DNA from: Episyrphus balteatus
Lineage: Eukaryota; Arthropoda; Insecta; Diptera; Syrphidae
Direction: 5' to 3'
Assembly: GCF_945859705.1 (NCBI RefSeq)
Contig: NC_079134.1
Span: 67,948,625 to 68,012,624 of the forward strand
DNA: 64,000 nucleotides
The notes under the pieces were generated by a model. It was not told the DNA's origin. It saw only the letters and a list, made by a program, of their open reading frames with translations, and made no database searches. Of the stretch, positions 54,526 to 64,000 are shown piece after piece; position 1 is the first letter of the stretch; each line of letters starts with the position of its first letter. A program made the translations under genes and the position numbers.

Positions 54526-57010
54526 GGAGTGAGCAAACCTCTTGAAAGATCTTATATTCGAAGTTCCTTCCTTGGTCGGAATGAAGTTCCATGGGTACTC
54601 CGAACCTGCTCACCCAATGAAAGACAATCTTATCCACAACTGTTTTGGTTTCCTGGTTTGGAATGGAAAATGCCTCAGGCCATTTGCTGAAGTAGTCCAT
54701 CACTACAAGGATGTATCGATTTCCGTTATTGGTTTCGGGAAAAGGACCTGCTACGTCTATTGCAATTCTCTCAAAAGGTGCACCCACATTGTACTGCTGC
54801 ATCTTGCTTTGGATTTTTCTAGCTGGTCCTTTGCTAGCGGCACAGGTATCACATTTTCGGCACCACTTTTCAACGTCTTCTCTCATACGTAACCAGTAGA
54901 ATTGCTGTCGTAGCTTTTCCAGCGTCTTGTTGATGCCTAAATGGCCTCCAGAGATTCCACCGTGCATCTCTCGGAGAACATCATTTACCTTTGACTGAGG
55001 TACGACTAGCTGCATTACATAGGATTTACCATCTGCGGATTCCCACTTACGCCTGAGTAGCCCTTCTTGCACATGAAGTGAGTCCCATTGTGCCCAATAT
55101 GCTTTGAGAGTGGGGCTTCGGTCGGAGATGTCGGCCCATTCTGGTTTCTCTTGATGTTCCTTCCATGCAAGGATGGGTTCGATGTCAGAATCTTCCTGTT
55201 GGGCCATTCTGAGTTCTTCATTACTCCAGCCGCAAATGGGATCAGCTCTCGTTCTTCTAACAGCGACAACTTCCTTTTCTTCTAGTCGTGTGCAATGCTT
55301 GCAGTCTTGCTTGCACGGGCGCCGAGATAATGCGTCTGCATTTGAATGCAGCTTTCCTCTTCGATGTTGAATCTGACATTGATACGTCTGAAGTATCTCG
55401 ATCCATCTTGCTACTTGACCCTCTGGATTTTTGAAGTTCAAAAGCCAATTTAGTGCACCATGATCTGTGCGAAGAAGGAACTTCTGTCCATAGATGTACT
55501 TATGGAAGTGCTTTGTTGCCAATACTAGAGCTAGAAGTTCCCTTCTGGTCACGCAATAGTTTCTTTTTTGTTTCGAGAGTACCTTGCTGAAATAGGCAAC
55601 GACCTTTTCTTCTCCGTCATGAACTTGCGATAAAACAGCACCAACTGCAACAATACTTGCATCTGCGTCAATGATTAATTGTTTGCCTGGAATCGGATAG
55701 GCCAGCACAGGAGCTTCACATAACCGCAGCTTCAGTTCCTGAAAGCTTTTCTCACACTCAGCTGACCATTTAAAGGGTTTACCCTTCTCCGTAAGTTGGT
55801 GCAAGCTTTTGGCGATTCTCGCAAAATCCTTCACAAATCGTCGATAGTACGTTGCCAGACCGAGGAAACTCCGAAGTTGATGCTTGTCCTGAGGTGTTGG
55901 CCAGTTCTTCACAGTGTCAACTTTTTCAGGATCAGTCTTCACTCCTTGGGATGAGATGATATGCCCCAAATATTTAACCTCGGTCTTGAAAAGTGCACAT
56001 TTCTTTGGATTCAACTTAAGATGTGCTTCTCGTAGCCTTTGGAATACAGCCTTCAGGTTTTTACAATGGTCATCAAATGTTTTCCCGTAAACGATGACAT
56101 CATCCAAATAGACTAGGCAAGATTTCCAGGTTAATCCATTTAAAACGCACTCCATTAAGCGCTCAAAAGTAGCTGGGGCATTCCCTGTGGAGGAAGCCGT
56201 CTTCTCCCGATCCCCTGGATGGATTTCTACCTGCCAGTAGCCACTCTTCAAATCCAAAGTCGAAAACCATTGTGCTCCTTCCATTGCATCTAGAGTATCG
56301 CTGATTCTTGGCAGTGGGTAGCTGTCTTTCTTCGTCACATCATTCAGCCTGCGGTAGTCGACACAAAATCGAGTGCTTCCATCCTTCTTTTTTACGAGAA
56401 CTACCGGTGATGCCCAAGGGCTTTTGGAATTTTCGATTAGCCCGTCTTTCTTCATTGTTGTTATCATTTCTTCAACTTCACCTTGTTTGACCAACGGGAG
56501 ACGTCTTGCTGGTTGACGAATCGGCCTAGTATCTCCTGTATCGATTCGATGCTGCACCAGTTGTGTCCGGCCGTATTGCCCGCTGGGTGAAGAGAAAATA
56601 TCAGCATATTCATGAAGAAGACTTCCCGCAACATTAAGCTGATGTTGACTCAAGTTGTCTGGTTTGAGAATTTGTTTCTTTAGTTTCTCCGAGTTCATAG
56701 TCATCTGTGTATCCACCTCGTTGATCTTAGTTATTGCGGCCACAGAATCACATTGCCCAACAACTTCTCCTTTCTTAAGCTTGATTGGGTACGGTTTGAT
56801 GTTAAGTATCCGTACAGGTACCATGTTGTTCTTTGGTGCCACAAGAGTCTTCCCGATGATGATGTTTTGGGAACTTTGTTCAACTTCTGGCTCAACCATG
56901 AGGTATCGATGGCTTCCAATATTCCCCTCAAGTTTCGTGCACACAAAAACTTCTGAAGAAGGAGGCAGGCACATGTCTTCTTTGATGACAGTTCTAATTG
57001 TTGTTGAATT
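54422..57010 (-). CDS. pol: RT, RNase H and integrase core of G
   Basis: 850 residues open from MCLPPSSEVFVC at 56974. RT: RRLPLVKQGEVEEM, WASPVVLVKKKDGSTRFCVDYR, FSTLDLKSGYWQVEI, CLVYLDDVIVYGK (catalytic YLDD). RNase H: LIIDADASIVAVGAVLSQ, YCVTRRELLALV, LRTDHGALNWL. Integrase: HGGISGGHLGINKTL with CRKCDTC, IAIDVAGPFPET, LHSDQGRNFE, HPQSDGMVERFNRAL; the DDE triad is intact. The frame is lost after RALKE near 54440. Confidence 0.93.
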   Translation of the reverse strand, partial: NSTTIRTVIKEDMCLPPSSEVFVCTKLEGNIGSHRYLMVEPEVEQSSQNIIIGKTLVAPKNNMVPVRILNIKPYPIKLKKGEVVGQCDSVAAITKINEVDTQMTMNSEKLKKQILKPDNLSQHQLNVAGSLLHEYADIFSSPSGQYGRTQLVQHRIDTGDTRPIRQPARRLPLVKQGEVEEMITTMKKDGLIENSKSPWASPVVLVKKKDGSTRFCVDYRRLNDVTKKDSYPLPRISDTLDAMEGAQWFSTLDLKSGYWQVEIHPGDREKTASSTGNAPATFERLMECVLNGLTWKSCLVYLDDVIVYGKTFDDHCKNLKAVFQRLREAHLKLNPKKCALFKTEVKYLGHIISSQGVKTDPEKVDTVKNWPTPQDKHQLRSFLGLATYYRRFVKDFARIAKSLHQLTEKGKPFKWSAECEKSFQELKLRLCEAPVLAYPIPGKQLIIDADASIVAVGAVLSQVHDGEEKVVAYFSKVLSKQKRNYCVTRRELLALVLATKHFHKYIYGQKFLLRTDHGALNWLLNFKNPEGQVARWIEILQTYQCQIQHRRGKLHSNADALSRRPCKQDCKHCTRLEEKEVVAVRRTRADPICGWSNEELRMAQQEDSDIEPILAWKEHQEKPEWADISDRSPTLKAYWAQWDSLHVQEGLLRRKWESADGKSYVMQLVVPQSKVNDVLREMHGGISGGHLGINKTLEKLRQQFYWLRMREDVEKWCRKCDTCAASKGPARKIQSKMQQYNVGAPFERIAIDVAGPFPETNNGNRYILVVMDYFSKWPEAFSIPNQETKTVVDKIVFHWVSRFGVPMELHSDQGRNFEYKIFQEVCSLLGINKTRTTPLHPQSDGMVERFNRALKEPVKSSQ

Positions 57011-57374
57011 TTAGTTGCCATAGACCATTGGGATCTCCACATTTCTGTATTTCAGGACTTGATCACCGATATCCAAAATGATTCCATGCTCCTTCATGAA
57101 GTCGATTCCAATGATGCACTCGTCACATATATCTGCCACCAAAAACACATGCGAAAACTCTAGTTCTGACATACGGATCGTAAGACGAACTTCACCGTAC
57201 ACCCTTGCTGCTTCTCCTGTAGCGGTCTTCAGGCGGTAGTTGTTGGTGTTATGTAGCCATGTCATCTTCACCAAGTCTCTTCGTACAATGGAGGCGGTGG
57301 CACCGGTGTCAATTGTAGCCACGTGTTGTTTGTTGTTTATGGTCGCCTCCACTGTCAGACTTTTGTTGTCTCGT
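57011..57374 (-). pseudogene. pro: protease of G
   Basis: ATIDTGATASIVRRD (D-T-G active site) and CIIGIDFMKEHGIILD are typical retropepsin motifs. A TAA at 57011-57013 (YGN-stop-NSTTIR; Gln expected) separates it from RT in the same frame. Confidence 0.88.
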
Positions 57375-58870
57375 TTAGTCTGTGAGACTTGAATTGTGGT
57401 TCTGGGGCCATCGATACCACAAACCAGCTTCTGCCCCTCGAAGTTGGTTCTTACTCGTTTCCCGAATGGGAATCAAGATGAGCATAAGTGTTAGTTTATC
57501 GCTTACCTGTTGTTGGGCCATATTCCTGTTTCCACAGTGTTCGCAAGCAGTTCTTCTTGGTGGCAATCTGAACTGCCGCTGGAGAGGTCCTGTCTTGTTA
57601 CAGTTCCAGCATCGAGCAGCTCCGTCTTGCTGGTTTCTTTGGAATGCGAGTTTTTGACAAGAGCATTCCTCCACTGCAACTTCTCTTACCCGATGAACGC
57701 CTTGAGAAGCCTGTTCTGCTGCTTCCATAGTCAGTGCAAACGCTAATGCTTCAGGAAGGGAATGTTTTCCAGCTGTTCGAATGGCTCGCTGAAGATTTAT
57801 ATCAGATACAGCACGTACAAAGGCTTCTGTCGCAAACTGATTGATAATGTCGGATATGCCAGATGAGTCAACCTTTCAATATCTGCTTGAAGTTGTTGCA
57901 GAGTTTCTCCTCTTTTCTGGACTCTTGTATTGAGTAGGACGCGGAAGACTTCCTGCATATGGCCATCTCCAAAGCGTTTTTCAATGACCTGGACAAGAGC
58001 GTCAAAGCTACCATTCTTTTCTGGTGGTAAAGTTTGTAACAACTCAGCAGCAGGACCTCTAAGAGCAAGAGTCAGCGCTATACATTTGTCTTCGTCATCC
58101 CAGCCATTTGTTGTGGCAGCTGCCTCAAACTGTTTCTTGTAGATCGACCAAGAACTTTGTCCATCAAAGGTTGGTGGATGCATTTCTTTCTTCTTTGAAT
58201 ACTCACCAGAACTTTCTCGCACCTTAATTTTTCGAACCTTGTCAAGTTCTTCGGTAAAACTTTGCATTTTAACTTCCATTCGTTTCAATTTGTCATCGAA
58301 TTTTATTTCTACTTTCTCGAGTTTTTCTTCAACACCTTTGATGGAAGCATCAAGAGCAACGAACTTGTTCTCGATAGCATCAAGCTTACCTTCGATGAGG
58401 TTTTTCTGTTCATCTAGAAGGTTCTTCTGGGTTTCCAATTTTTCGAGAAGATTCTGTTGTTCACTCTTTTGCTCGGTACGTTGTGCCTCAATTTTTTCGA
58501 GAACACTATTCTGTTGTTTTTCTAATTGTTCTCTCTGTTCCTTGCGTTGTGTCTCAATTTATTCAAGATGATTTTTCTGTTCATCCTTCTGTTCATTACG
58601 TTGTGCTTCAATTTGTTCAAGAAGATTTTTCTCGAACTTAGCAAGGAGAACAGACATCACGGACGACATATCGGAAGCGGAACCAGTACTTACTTGTTCT
58701 TCTGGCATTTCAATTTCGAATTGAAATGTGTCCAAATTTTCGTTTATCTGGGTTAAGTGATCCTGCAGACGAATAATGAGGTCATTTTTCGATCCAGCAG
58801 TAGGAAGACCTCGCTTAGTTAATTCCGCCTTCAGCTCAGTCAAACTTAACTGATTTAATGTCTTACCCAT
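57375..58870 (-). pseudogene. gag: Gag of G with N-terminal SAP domain and coiled coil
   Basis: Starts MGKTLNQLSLTELKAELTKR; LPTAGSKNDLIIRLQDHL completes a SAP-type nucleic-acid-binding helix-extended-helix. Then come repeated EQ/EK-rich heptads (QIEAQRNEQKDEQ, KIEAQRTEQKSEQ, LETQKNLLDEQ) predicting a long coiled coil, a capsid-like part (PPTFDGQSSWSIYKKQFEAAA), and CWNCNKTG..QRQF and CEHCGNRN knuckle remnants. Broken by TAA at 58559-58561 (HLE-stop-IETQ; Gln expected) and a frameshift near 57850. Confidence 0.85.
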
Positions 58871-59020
58871 TTTAACTTTTTAAAACGCGAGCACTTTTAC
58901 TTATTTCAAAATGTTTTAAACTTTATTTGTTTTTAAAACACATGCGCTTTTTTTATTTTATTCGCGAAATTATCTGATTCGCACATATAAATAAGTTTTA
59001 TTCCACTTTTCTGACACCAA

Positions 59021-59451
59021 TGTAATGTTTTATTCCGGGTTCACAATAAAACTTATTTAATTTCCACTTATATTTCCGTTCAAATAAGAACATACTTTAT
59101 TTCAACTCAATTTACTTTTATTATTCGCTCAAACAAACATACTTTTAAATCACTTTATTTACTACTAACAGTTCGCAACACTTTATTTCACTTTGTACTG
59201 TACTCTTTCACTTTCAAGATTAAACTGTATCCGGTCGGTGTCTACGGTGCCCTTTTATACCGGAATCTCGAGACTCGAGAACGTCCTCGAAGGCTGGGAT
59301 ATTTTGAGATGTGTTCAGTGGGATATTTTGAGATGTGTTCAGTGGGATATTTTCTTAATTACTAAAGGTCCGTTCACATTTCTACCTTTGCAGTAGTAGG
59401 TAGTGTGTTCAGACTTTTATCTTAAAAGTAGTTCAGTAATTCATAGTTACA
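59021..59451 (-). repeat. 5' LTR of G
   Basis: 431 bp, same ends as the 3' LTR and nearly identical except for a 61-bp deletion after ctcgaaggct and a few substitutions, so the insertion is fairly recent. Confidence 0.9.
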
Positions 59452-59455
59452 ATAT

Positions 59456-60923
59456 CTAGCTTTTAATTTATTGTTCATGGTTAGTATAAAGGTATTTAAT
59501 GCTTAGATCAGCTATGACATTGAATTGATCTTGTTTACTTTAACATAGAGATAATTTACTTAACATTTCATTTTTAAGAGAAATAAGTTCATCGAATCTA
59601 AATAACTTGTTGTTTTGATTAGATGAGCGTGAGTCTGTTGTCAACTTTAGAGTACCACTGGTGGTGATGGGTGCTGCAGAATAAACATTGATTGACTAGG
59701 TTTTTTCTGACCCAAGCCGGGGAAAGTGGAAGTGTTGAGGTTAAAGTTGATATGTTTGCTTGAAGGTGGGTTGTGAATAACATGTTCGAACCCAGAACGT
59801 CTACTCTTATTTCTGGCCTAGAGTCGGTTTTGTATTTCGATGAATTCTAATCTCTTTTTACATGAGGCATCAGTGGCAGCATGTTGTTCACCACAGTTGA
59901 CGCATTTGGGTATTTTCTCTTTGTAGGGGCATTCTAGTGAATTATGAGTCTCAGCGCAGTGAGAGCATGCTTTTTTGACATTACAGAAAGAAGATCCATG
60001 TCCGAACATTAAGCAATGATGGCACTGAGGCACAAAGTGTGGATTCTTTCGATAATAGTCCCAATAGACTGACACGTGGTTGGCAAACTTAGCTTGTCTT
60101 CTAAGGACCAGTTGTACAAATATTTAATCCGTGGATCAGCAACTTTTATCTTCTGAAATCGGTAGCATGGCTGAAGTTTAGCATTGGTTCAAGGTTCATA
60201 TATGTAGAAATAGCCACATTCATACTTGAACCGAAGTTGACCCGCAGCTAATCCACCGAAATCGGTGGGTTAAATTCCTGATCCGAGGCTGAACCACGTT
60301 TGTACAACTGGCCCTAAGTTCATTCATTTTAATGCTTTTATTTTTAAAATAAACTAAGTAATTGCATTGTTATTTATATTTAGGATTCTTAATATTCATT
60401 ATAGAAATTTGAAGAACTTCAAGTTTTAGATTTATGCACAATTCAGTTTTAAGGTCATCAATTTTCATTTTATGTAGTCCATATAATACTACCTTAAATG
60501 GCTTCAGGTTTTTAGTATTATGTGTGAAAAATTGGAGTTGTTTTTCGCGAAGGGCAGATTTAATTGTATTTAAATCGGTTTCAGTGAAGAGATAAAAGCG
60601 GCATCCAATTGAAGTATTTTTGCAATCAAACTTGGTTATGCCGTTATCTTTCATGCATTGTGTCACAAATACACTGTTTTGTTTCTATCAAGTGAATAGG
60701 CGGTAATTCAATTCTTTTTAGGTACTTTATGTACAGTCTGCGGCATTGTTTCTTCACTGTCCGAAGAGTCAGAAAGATCACTAAAGCGATTAAACGATGA
60801 TAATTTATGTTGGGAACTTCCCGGATTTATTGAAATTTTTTTATGTCGGCTCATTTTAACAGTTGAGGGGTTCTCATCAGGTGATGAGCCCCGTGACCGT
60901 TTGCGATTTTGCAAAATTATCAA
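59456..60923 (-). pseudogene. ORF1 fragment of a Jockey-like non-LTR element (L)
   Basis: Pieces in order: KRSRGSSPDENPSTVKMSRHK (60910-60830), a PRE_C2HC-type segment (FYLFTETDLNTIKSALREK, FKVVLYGLHKMKIDDL; 60666-60370), then knuckles CHHCLMFGHGSSFC, CSHCAETHNSLEC and CVNCGEQHAATDASC (60050-59850). Removing the 210-bp MITE and one TAA makes the last two pieces share a frame. Element G inserted to its left. Stops and a frame change near 60690. Confidence 0.75.
60105..60314. mobile_element. 210-bp PIF/Harbinger-type MITE
   Basis: Ends GGACCAGTTGTACAAA and, inverted, GGGCCAGTTGTACAAACG; flanked by TAA (60102-60104; 60315-60317). Internal inverted words ccgtggatcag and cctgatccgagg. Fits 3-bp TAA-target Harbinger MITEs of insects. 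Confidence 0.82.
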
Positions 60924-60987
60924 GCGCAGTTAGAATTTACACAAGAGAAAATTATCTCGAGCAAGTATAACGATGCGCGCGGCTTGA

Positions 60988-61738
60988 CTAACTGACGAGA
61001 ACTGACAACACTTTATTTTCACCTTGTACTGTAATCTGTCACTTTCAAAATTAAACTTTATGTCTGCTCTTACACAAAGACGCAAGACGCAGAATTTCTT
61101 CGAATTTCCATTTGATTTTCGTTTCGGTGCGTCACGCGCTTCTACACGTAGTAATTTTTATAAGACGCAAATTTGACAGCTGTTTTTGTTGTTTTATTTT
61201 GTTCTCGTTTTCGTATGTATTTTTATTCCAAAATAAGAACCAACATATACAAAAAAACAACTCCAGCGGGCTCTATGTGCAACGAAAACGTTAAAATCAA
61301 TTTAAAAAAAATTTCTATACACCCAAATAATATACATCCGACGAAGCGATCTTTGCGGCCGACGAAATTAAATAAAGCAAAACAGCAAAAAAAAACAAGA
61401 CCAAAAAGAAACGTCAAAATAAGTCTTCGTCCGGAGACTCACAGATCACAGGGTAGAAAATCTTCTTTCCCTTTTTTCGATTTTTCTTTCTCACTCGCTT
61501 CAATATGCATCTTGAACTTTGCGTTTTCGTGTAGAAGCAGAATATCCGGTCGGTGTCCACACTGCCCTTAAATACCTGAATTTCGGAATTCGATAATGTC
61601 TTCGATGGTTCTCGAAATTTTTTTTCCAAGAGGGGGCGCTTCATACTTCCAGTGGGTGCGTTCAGAAAATGTAAGGGCATGTACACACTTATACATTTAT
61701 TACTAAAGATGCGTTCAGATGGTTATCTTTACGGTAGT
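60988..61738 (-). repeat. truncated LTR of second gypsy copy G', split by a DNA element
   Basis: Follows the G LTR (caacactttatttt, ctttcaaaattaaac, then atccggtcggtgtccac, agatgcgttcagat) with moderate divergence. Both LTR ends are lost: it starts inside U5 and merges into pol at aaagattgttcgtcccg. Confidence 0.75.
61062..61542. mobile_element. 481-bp DNA element in the G' LTR
   Basis: Ends TCTGCTCTTACACAAAGACGCAA and, inverted, TCTGCTTCTACACGAAAACG with a few mismatches. Candidate target repeat tat. The end phrase cgcttctacacg is repeated inside near 61137-61150. The open frame across it has no recognisable similarity. Confidence 0.68.
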
Positions 61739-62509
61739 AAAGATTGTTCGTCCCGAACAACTCCATCGCTTCTTTCACCATTATAACGATGTAAACGGTC
61801 GCAATGAACTACCTTCAGTTTGCCTCTTATTTCTCTGTATACCTACAGTTAACTACGTCGTTAATTCTGGTTATCACTGTGTAAGGGACTTCCCAGTTTT
61901 GTTGTAGCTTCGATGATAGTCCCCTTTGTCGGAAGAAAATGTAAAACCATACAAGTTCTCCTTCTTGAAACCCTGTTGCTGTTGCTCGTGTGGGATACAT
62001 TGTTTACATCCTGTCACTAGACGCTTTTATATTTGTCCTTGTCCGTTGGTTAATGTCAGCCAAAGTTCCTCTCAGGTTGTCTACATACTCATCCATTTCT
62101 TGTGGCTCGTTTGGAACACATCCAAATTTTAGCTCACTCGGAAGACGTATTGTTGAGCCAAATAGGACTTCCGATGGTGTATGTCCGGTGGAACTATGTA
62201 TTGCACTTCTATATGCCATCAAGAATAATGGAATATGCCGATCACAGTCTCGGTAGTCGGCGACTACTTTAGACAGGTGTTGCTTAAGTGTCCTGTTAAA
62301 TCGCTCAACTATCTCATCAGATTGTGGATGAAGCGGTGTTGTTTGCATCTTCTTGATGCTAAGGAGTGAGCAAACCTCTTGAAAGATCTTAGATTCGAAG
62401 TTTCTTCTTTGGTCGGAATGAAGTTCCATTGGAACTCCGAACCTGCTAACCCAATGAAAGACAATATTATCCACCACTGTTTAGGTTTCTTGGTTTGCGA
62501 TGGCAAATC
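61739..62509 (-). pseudogene. pol: integrase part of gypsy copy G'
   Basis: VDNIVFHWVSRFGVPMELHSD, HPQSDEIVERFNRTLKQHLS, FLMAYRSAIHSSTGHTPSEV and FGCVPNEPQEMDEYVDNLRG match G residue for residue with scattered changes (SDG to SDE in the catalytic region; the Asp and Glu remain). Ends at 62509 against the 511-bp DNA element. Confidence 0.83.
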
Positions 62510-63020
62510 GTCGCGCTAGTATTGGAGTGCCGTATACGCCAAATTGCATTTTTTGAACTAGGTATGCAGTCGTATGTTTTCGAAGTTGCTCTTTTCAAAT
62601 CTGCTATCCGTTTTTTTCTATCTTTTTTCGTTGCCGAGATATTCACTATTGTTTTGACAAAAACAAGAAATTTTGGCATTTACGTCAAATTTTTCATGCA
62701 ATGCAAGAAAATTTTGAGAATTGTTTTGACGTACGTTATGTATTTTTTTGACGTACGTGTATATGAATAAAAGAAACTTCTGATTTTCATGGCGTATACG
62801 GCAAACTCATTTTGGACAAAAATTTAAATATTTTGAAAACTAAACGAATTGCAGAAATGTCCAATAATATGTATATAAAAGACACATTTTAATTATATAT
62901 CATACTAAAATATCAAAAAATACTAGCGGCTAGTTCTTCCGCAATTATCTTCCGAACATTTAAATGCGATTTCCCAAAAATGTAAAAATGGCGTATACGG
63001 CACTTCAATACTAGGGCGAC
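62510..63020. mobile_element. 511-bp DNA element with GTCGC ends and GCCGTATACGCC motif
   Basis: Ends GTCGCGCTAGTATTGGAGTG and, inverted, GTCGCCCTAGTATTGAAGTG, continuing through GCCGTATACGCCA (31 of 33 bp alike). A further copy of the motif (ggcgtatacggc) lies at 62790-62801. It splits gypsy G' pol. Ends and motif layout resemble the 1.37-kb element at 40543. No transposase. Confidence 0.8.
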
Positions 63021-63047
63021 GAAATGGCACCGGTTTCCGTTGTTGGT
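63021..63047 (-). pseudogene. pol: short gypsy G' remnant
   Basis: ggtttccgttgttggttt matches the G sequence at 54718-54736 (gatttccgttattggttt) just beyond the transposon; about 50 bp of G are missing in between. Confidence 0.5.
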
Positions 63048-64000
63048 TTTGAGAGAGCTTCTTAGTGAACGATTGATTTGAAAGGTTCACCAGAAGAAAT
63101 ACGGTCTTTCGTATTTCGTCGATTTTGTCATTCCCTTGGGAACGTGTTATTATATCTGCGTGTGTCACACAGAAGCTCATCGAAATTATTAAATTGTTAA
63201 ATTGTGAAGCTAGATTTACATTATTTTAGTGTGTGTTAAAAGATCGAGAATTATAATCAAATTAAAACATTATCAAAATACAAACCATTAGTGTCATTAG
63301 TGTGTTTAGTTAACAAGTTACAACAAGTGTGATTAAAAAATGCAACAAATAACAAGAAGTGTGTATAATTAACTACAACAAATTACAACAAGTGTGTTTA
63401 ATTAACTACAACAAAAAATAGCATAAGAAAGCAAGTATGTCTAAAACTCTAGAAGAATTGACAACACTGCAAGACGAAATTGGAGAAGAGATCTGCATCC
63501 TTTACCGAAACTACAAAAAGGATGGGAATGATCGAAAAACCCTTGCAAATCTACAAGAAAGAAAGGAAAAATTGGATAAAGTTTGGGAGTATTTCGATAA
63601 AAACGACAGCGACATACGAGATTAATTCCCAGAAGCGCCTCAACATACGTATTTCATGATGTCGTATTACGAAGAAATTCGTAAGGTCTACGAGGCCATG
63701 AAGCTGGACATTATAAATCGGCTGGCCAAGCTCCACGGAACAAAGGTAGCAGACCAGATCCAGTTGGAGTCATCCGCAGATGTTTAAGGTCAAAGTCAAC
63801 AACATAAGAGAGAACTTTGACCAAATTAAGAACACATATAACCGTCTGGATGAAGAGCTTGAAGAGGAAGATATCGAAACATACTTTCAAAACCATAGAG
63901 TATTAATAGGGCCAAAAATATTATTGTTAACACCTGATCAATAATTCAACTTCAATAATAAGTTGAAGCGACGGCACACAGTGCGGCGACTAGTGGAAAA
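63048..64000 (+). mobile_element. BEL/Pao element A' (plus-strand copy of A), cut by window end
   Basis: 63048-63200 matches the inverse of 17430-17590 (LTR), 63225-63430 the leader, and 63437 onward Gag. The LTR start and the LTR-leader junction, including the primer site, are deleted. Opposite orientation to A. Confidence 0.83.
63437..63943 (+). pseudogene. gag: Gag N-terminus of A'
   Basis: MSKTLEELTTLQDEIGEEI to DNDSDIRD with a stop at 63623-63625, then in other frames MSYYEEIRKVYEAMKLDI, VADQIQLES and FDQIKNTYNRLDEELEEED. Same protein as 14376-13788. Confidence 0.8.

Larger units (their letters stand above)
53387..59451 (-). mobile_element. complete Ty3/gypsy retrotransposon G
   Basis: LTRs at 53387-53877 and 59021-59451 (TGTAA...TTACA), flanked by atat (53383-53386; 59452-59455). 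Primer site on minus beside the 5' LTR is TGGTGTCAGAAAAGTGG, close to the tRNA-Leu type. The purine tract taagaggggggcaa lies beside the 3' LTR. Order: Gag with SAP domain, protease, RT, RNase H, integrase; no env. All catalytic motifs are kept, but three nonsense or frame changes in gag-pr and two in pol kill it. Confidence 0.92.

Noticed and set aside
61112..61294. small plus ORF with hydrophobic stretch
   Set aside because: Inside a DNA element, no start context or homology to support it.
61173..61571. 132-codon plus ORF
   Set aside because: Lies across a DNA element and the gypsy LTR; low-complexity lysine-rich, no homology seen.

Overview
This 64-kb window reads as AT-rich insect repetitive DNA, probably from a fly or another holometabolous insect; the species cannot be told. 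The evidence is the repeat repertoire: BEL/Pao retroelements, one with an envelope gene, a Ty3/gypsy element with a SAP-domain Gag, Jockey-like, CR1-like, RTE-like and RNase-H-bearing I/LOA-like non-LTR elements, and many short inverted-repeat DNA elements. I found no convincing host gene, rRNA, functional tRNA or CRISPR array. Nearly every coding segment belongs to a mobile element and nearly all are broken. Many of the breaks are CAA/CAG to TAA/TAG or TGG to TGA.

Layout. 344-17647 (minus) is a BEL/Pao element with env (A), bounded by LTRs and a 5-bp target duplication (atcaa). It was split by three later events: a non-LTR insertion beside its primer-binding site (14667-17053, 13-bp duplication), a CR1-like fragment (about 5497-7014), and a Jockey element (B, 7023-12544). 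B itself carries a deleted gypsy element (9333-10059, 5-bp duplication). 17653-25914 holds a second BEL/Pao element (D, minus), inserted into the RNase H domain of an I/LOA-like element (F, 25915 to about 32500, minus). F also carries two inverted-repeat DNA elements. About 32560-39708 is a relative of D (element E, minus). It lacks most of RT and carries a 1.3-kb DNA element (35115-36456) with a 223-bp-arm palindrome and a tRNA-like SINE head. E sits in a gypsy remnant (39709-40284, plus), which itself sits in a third BEL fragment (H, 40285-42330).

40543-53400 is dominated by DNA elements: a 1.37-kb element packed with a GTCGTATGTG motif, a MITE nested in its own family in inverted orientation, a TAA-flanked element with another element inside, and a 4.6-kb inverted-repeat element (46986-51601) containing an almost complete RTE-like retrotransposon (47302-51228). 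53387-59451 is a complete but mutated Ty3/gypsy element (G, minus). 59452-64000 holds a Jockey-type ORF1 fragment, a second gypsy copy (G'), a 511-bp DNA element whose ends resemble the 1.37-kb one, and a second, plus-strand copy of BEL element A (A') that runs off the window.

The genes do not form a host pathway. Within each element they form the usual replication set: Gag, protease, RT, RNase H, integrase and sometimes Env for LTR elements; ORF1 plus endonuclease-RT for non-LTR elements. The nesting gives a relative order of insertions. The least explained material is the set of DNA elements with no recognisable transposase, especially the two GTCGC-ended elements with repeated CGTAT-containing motifs.
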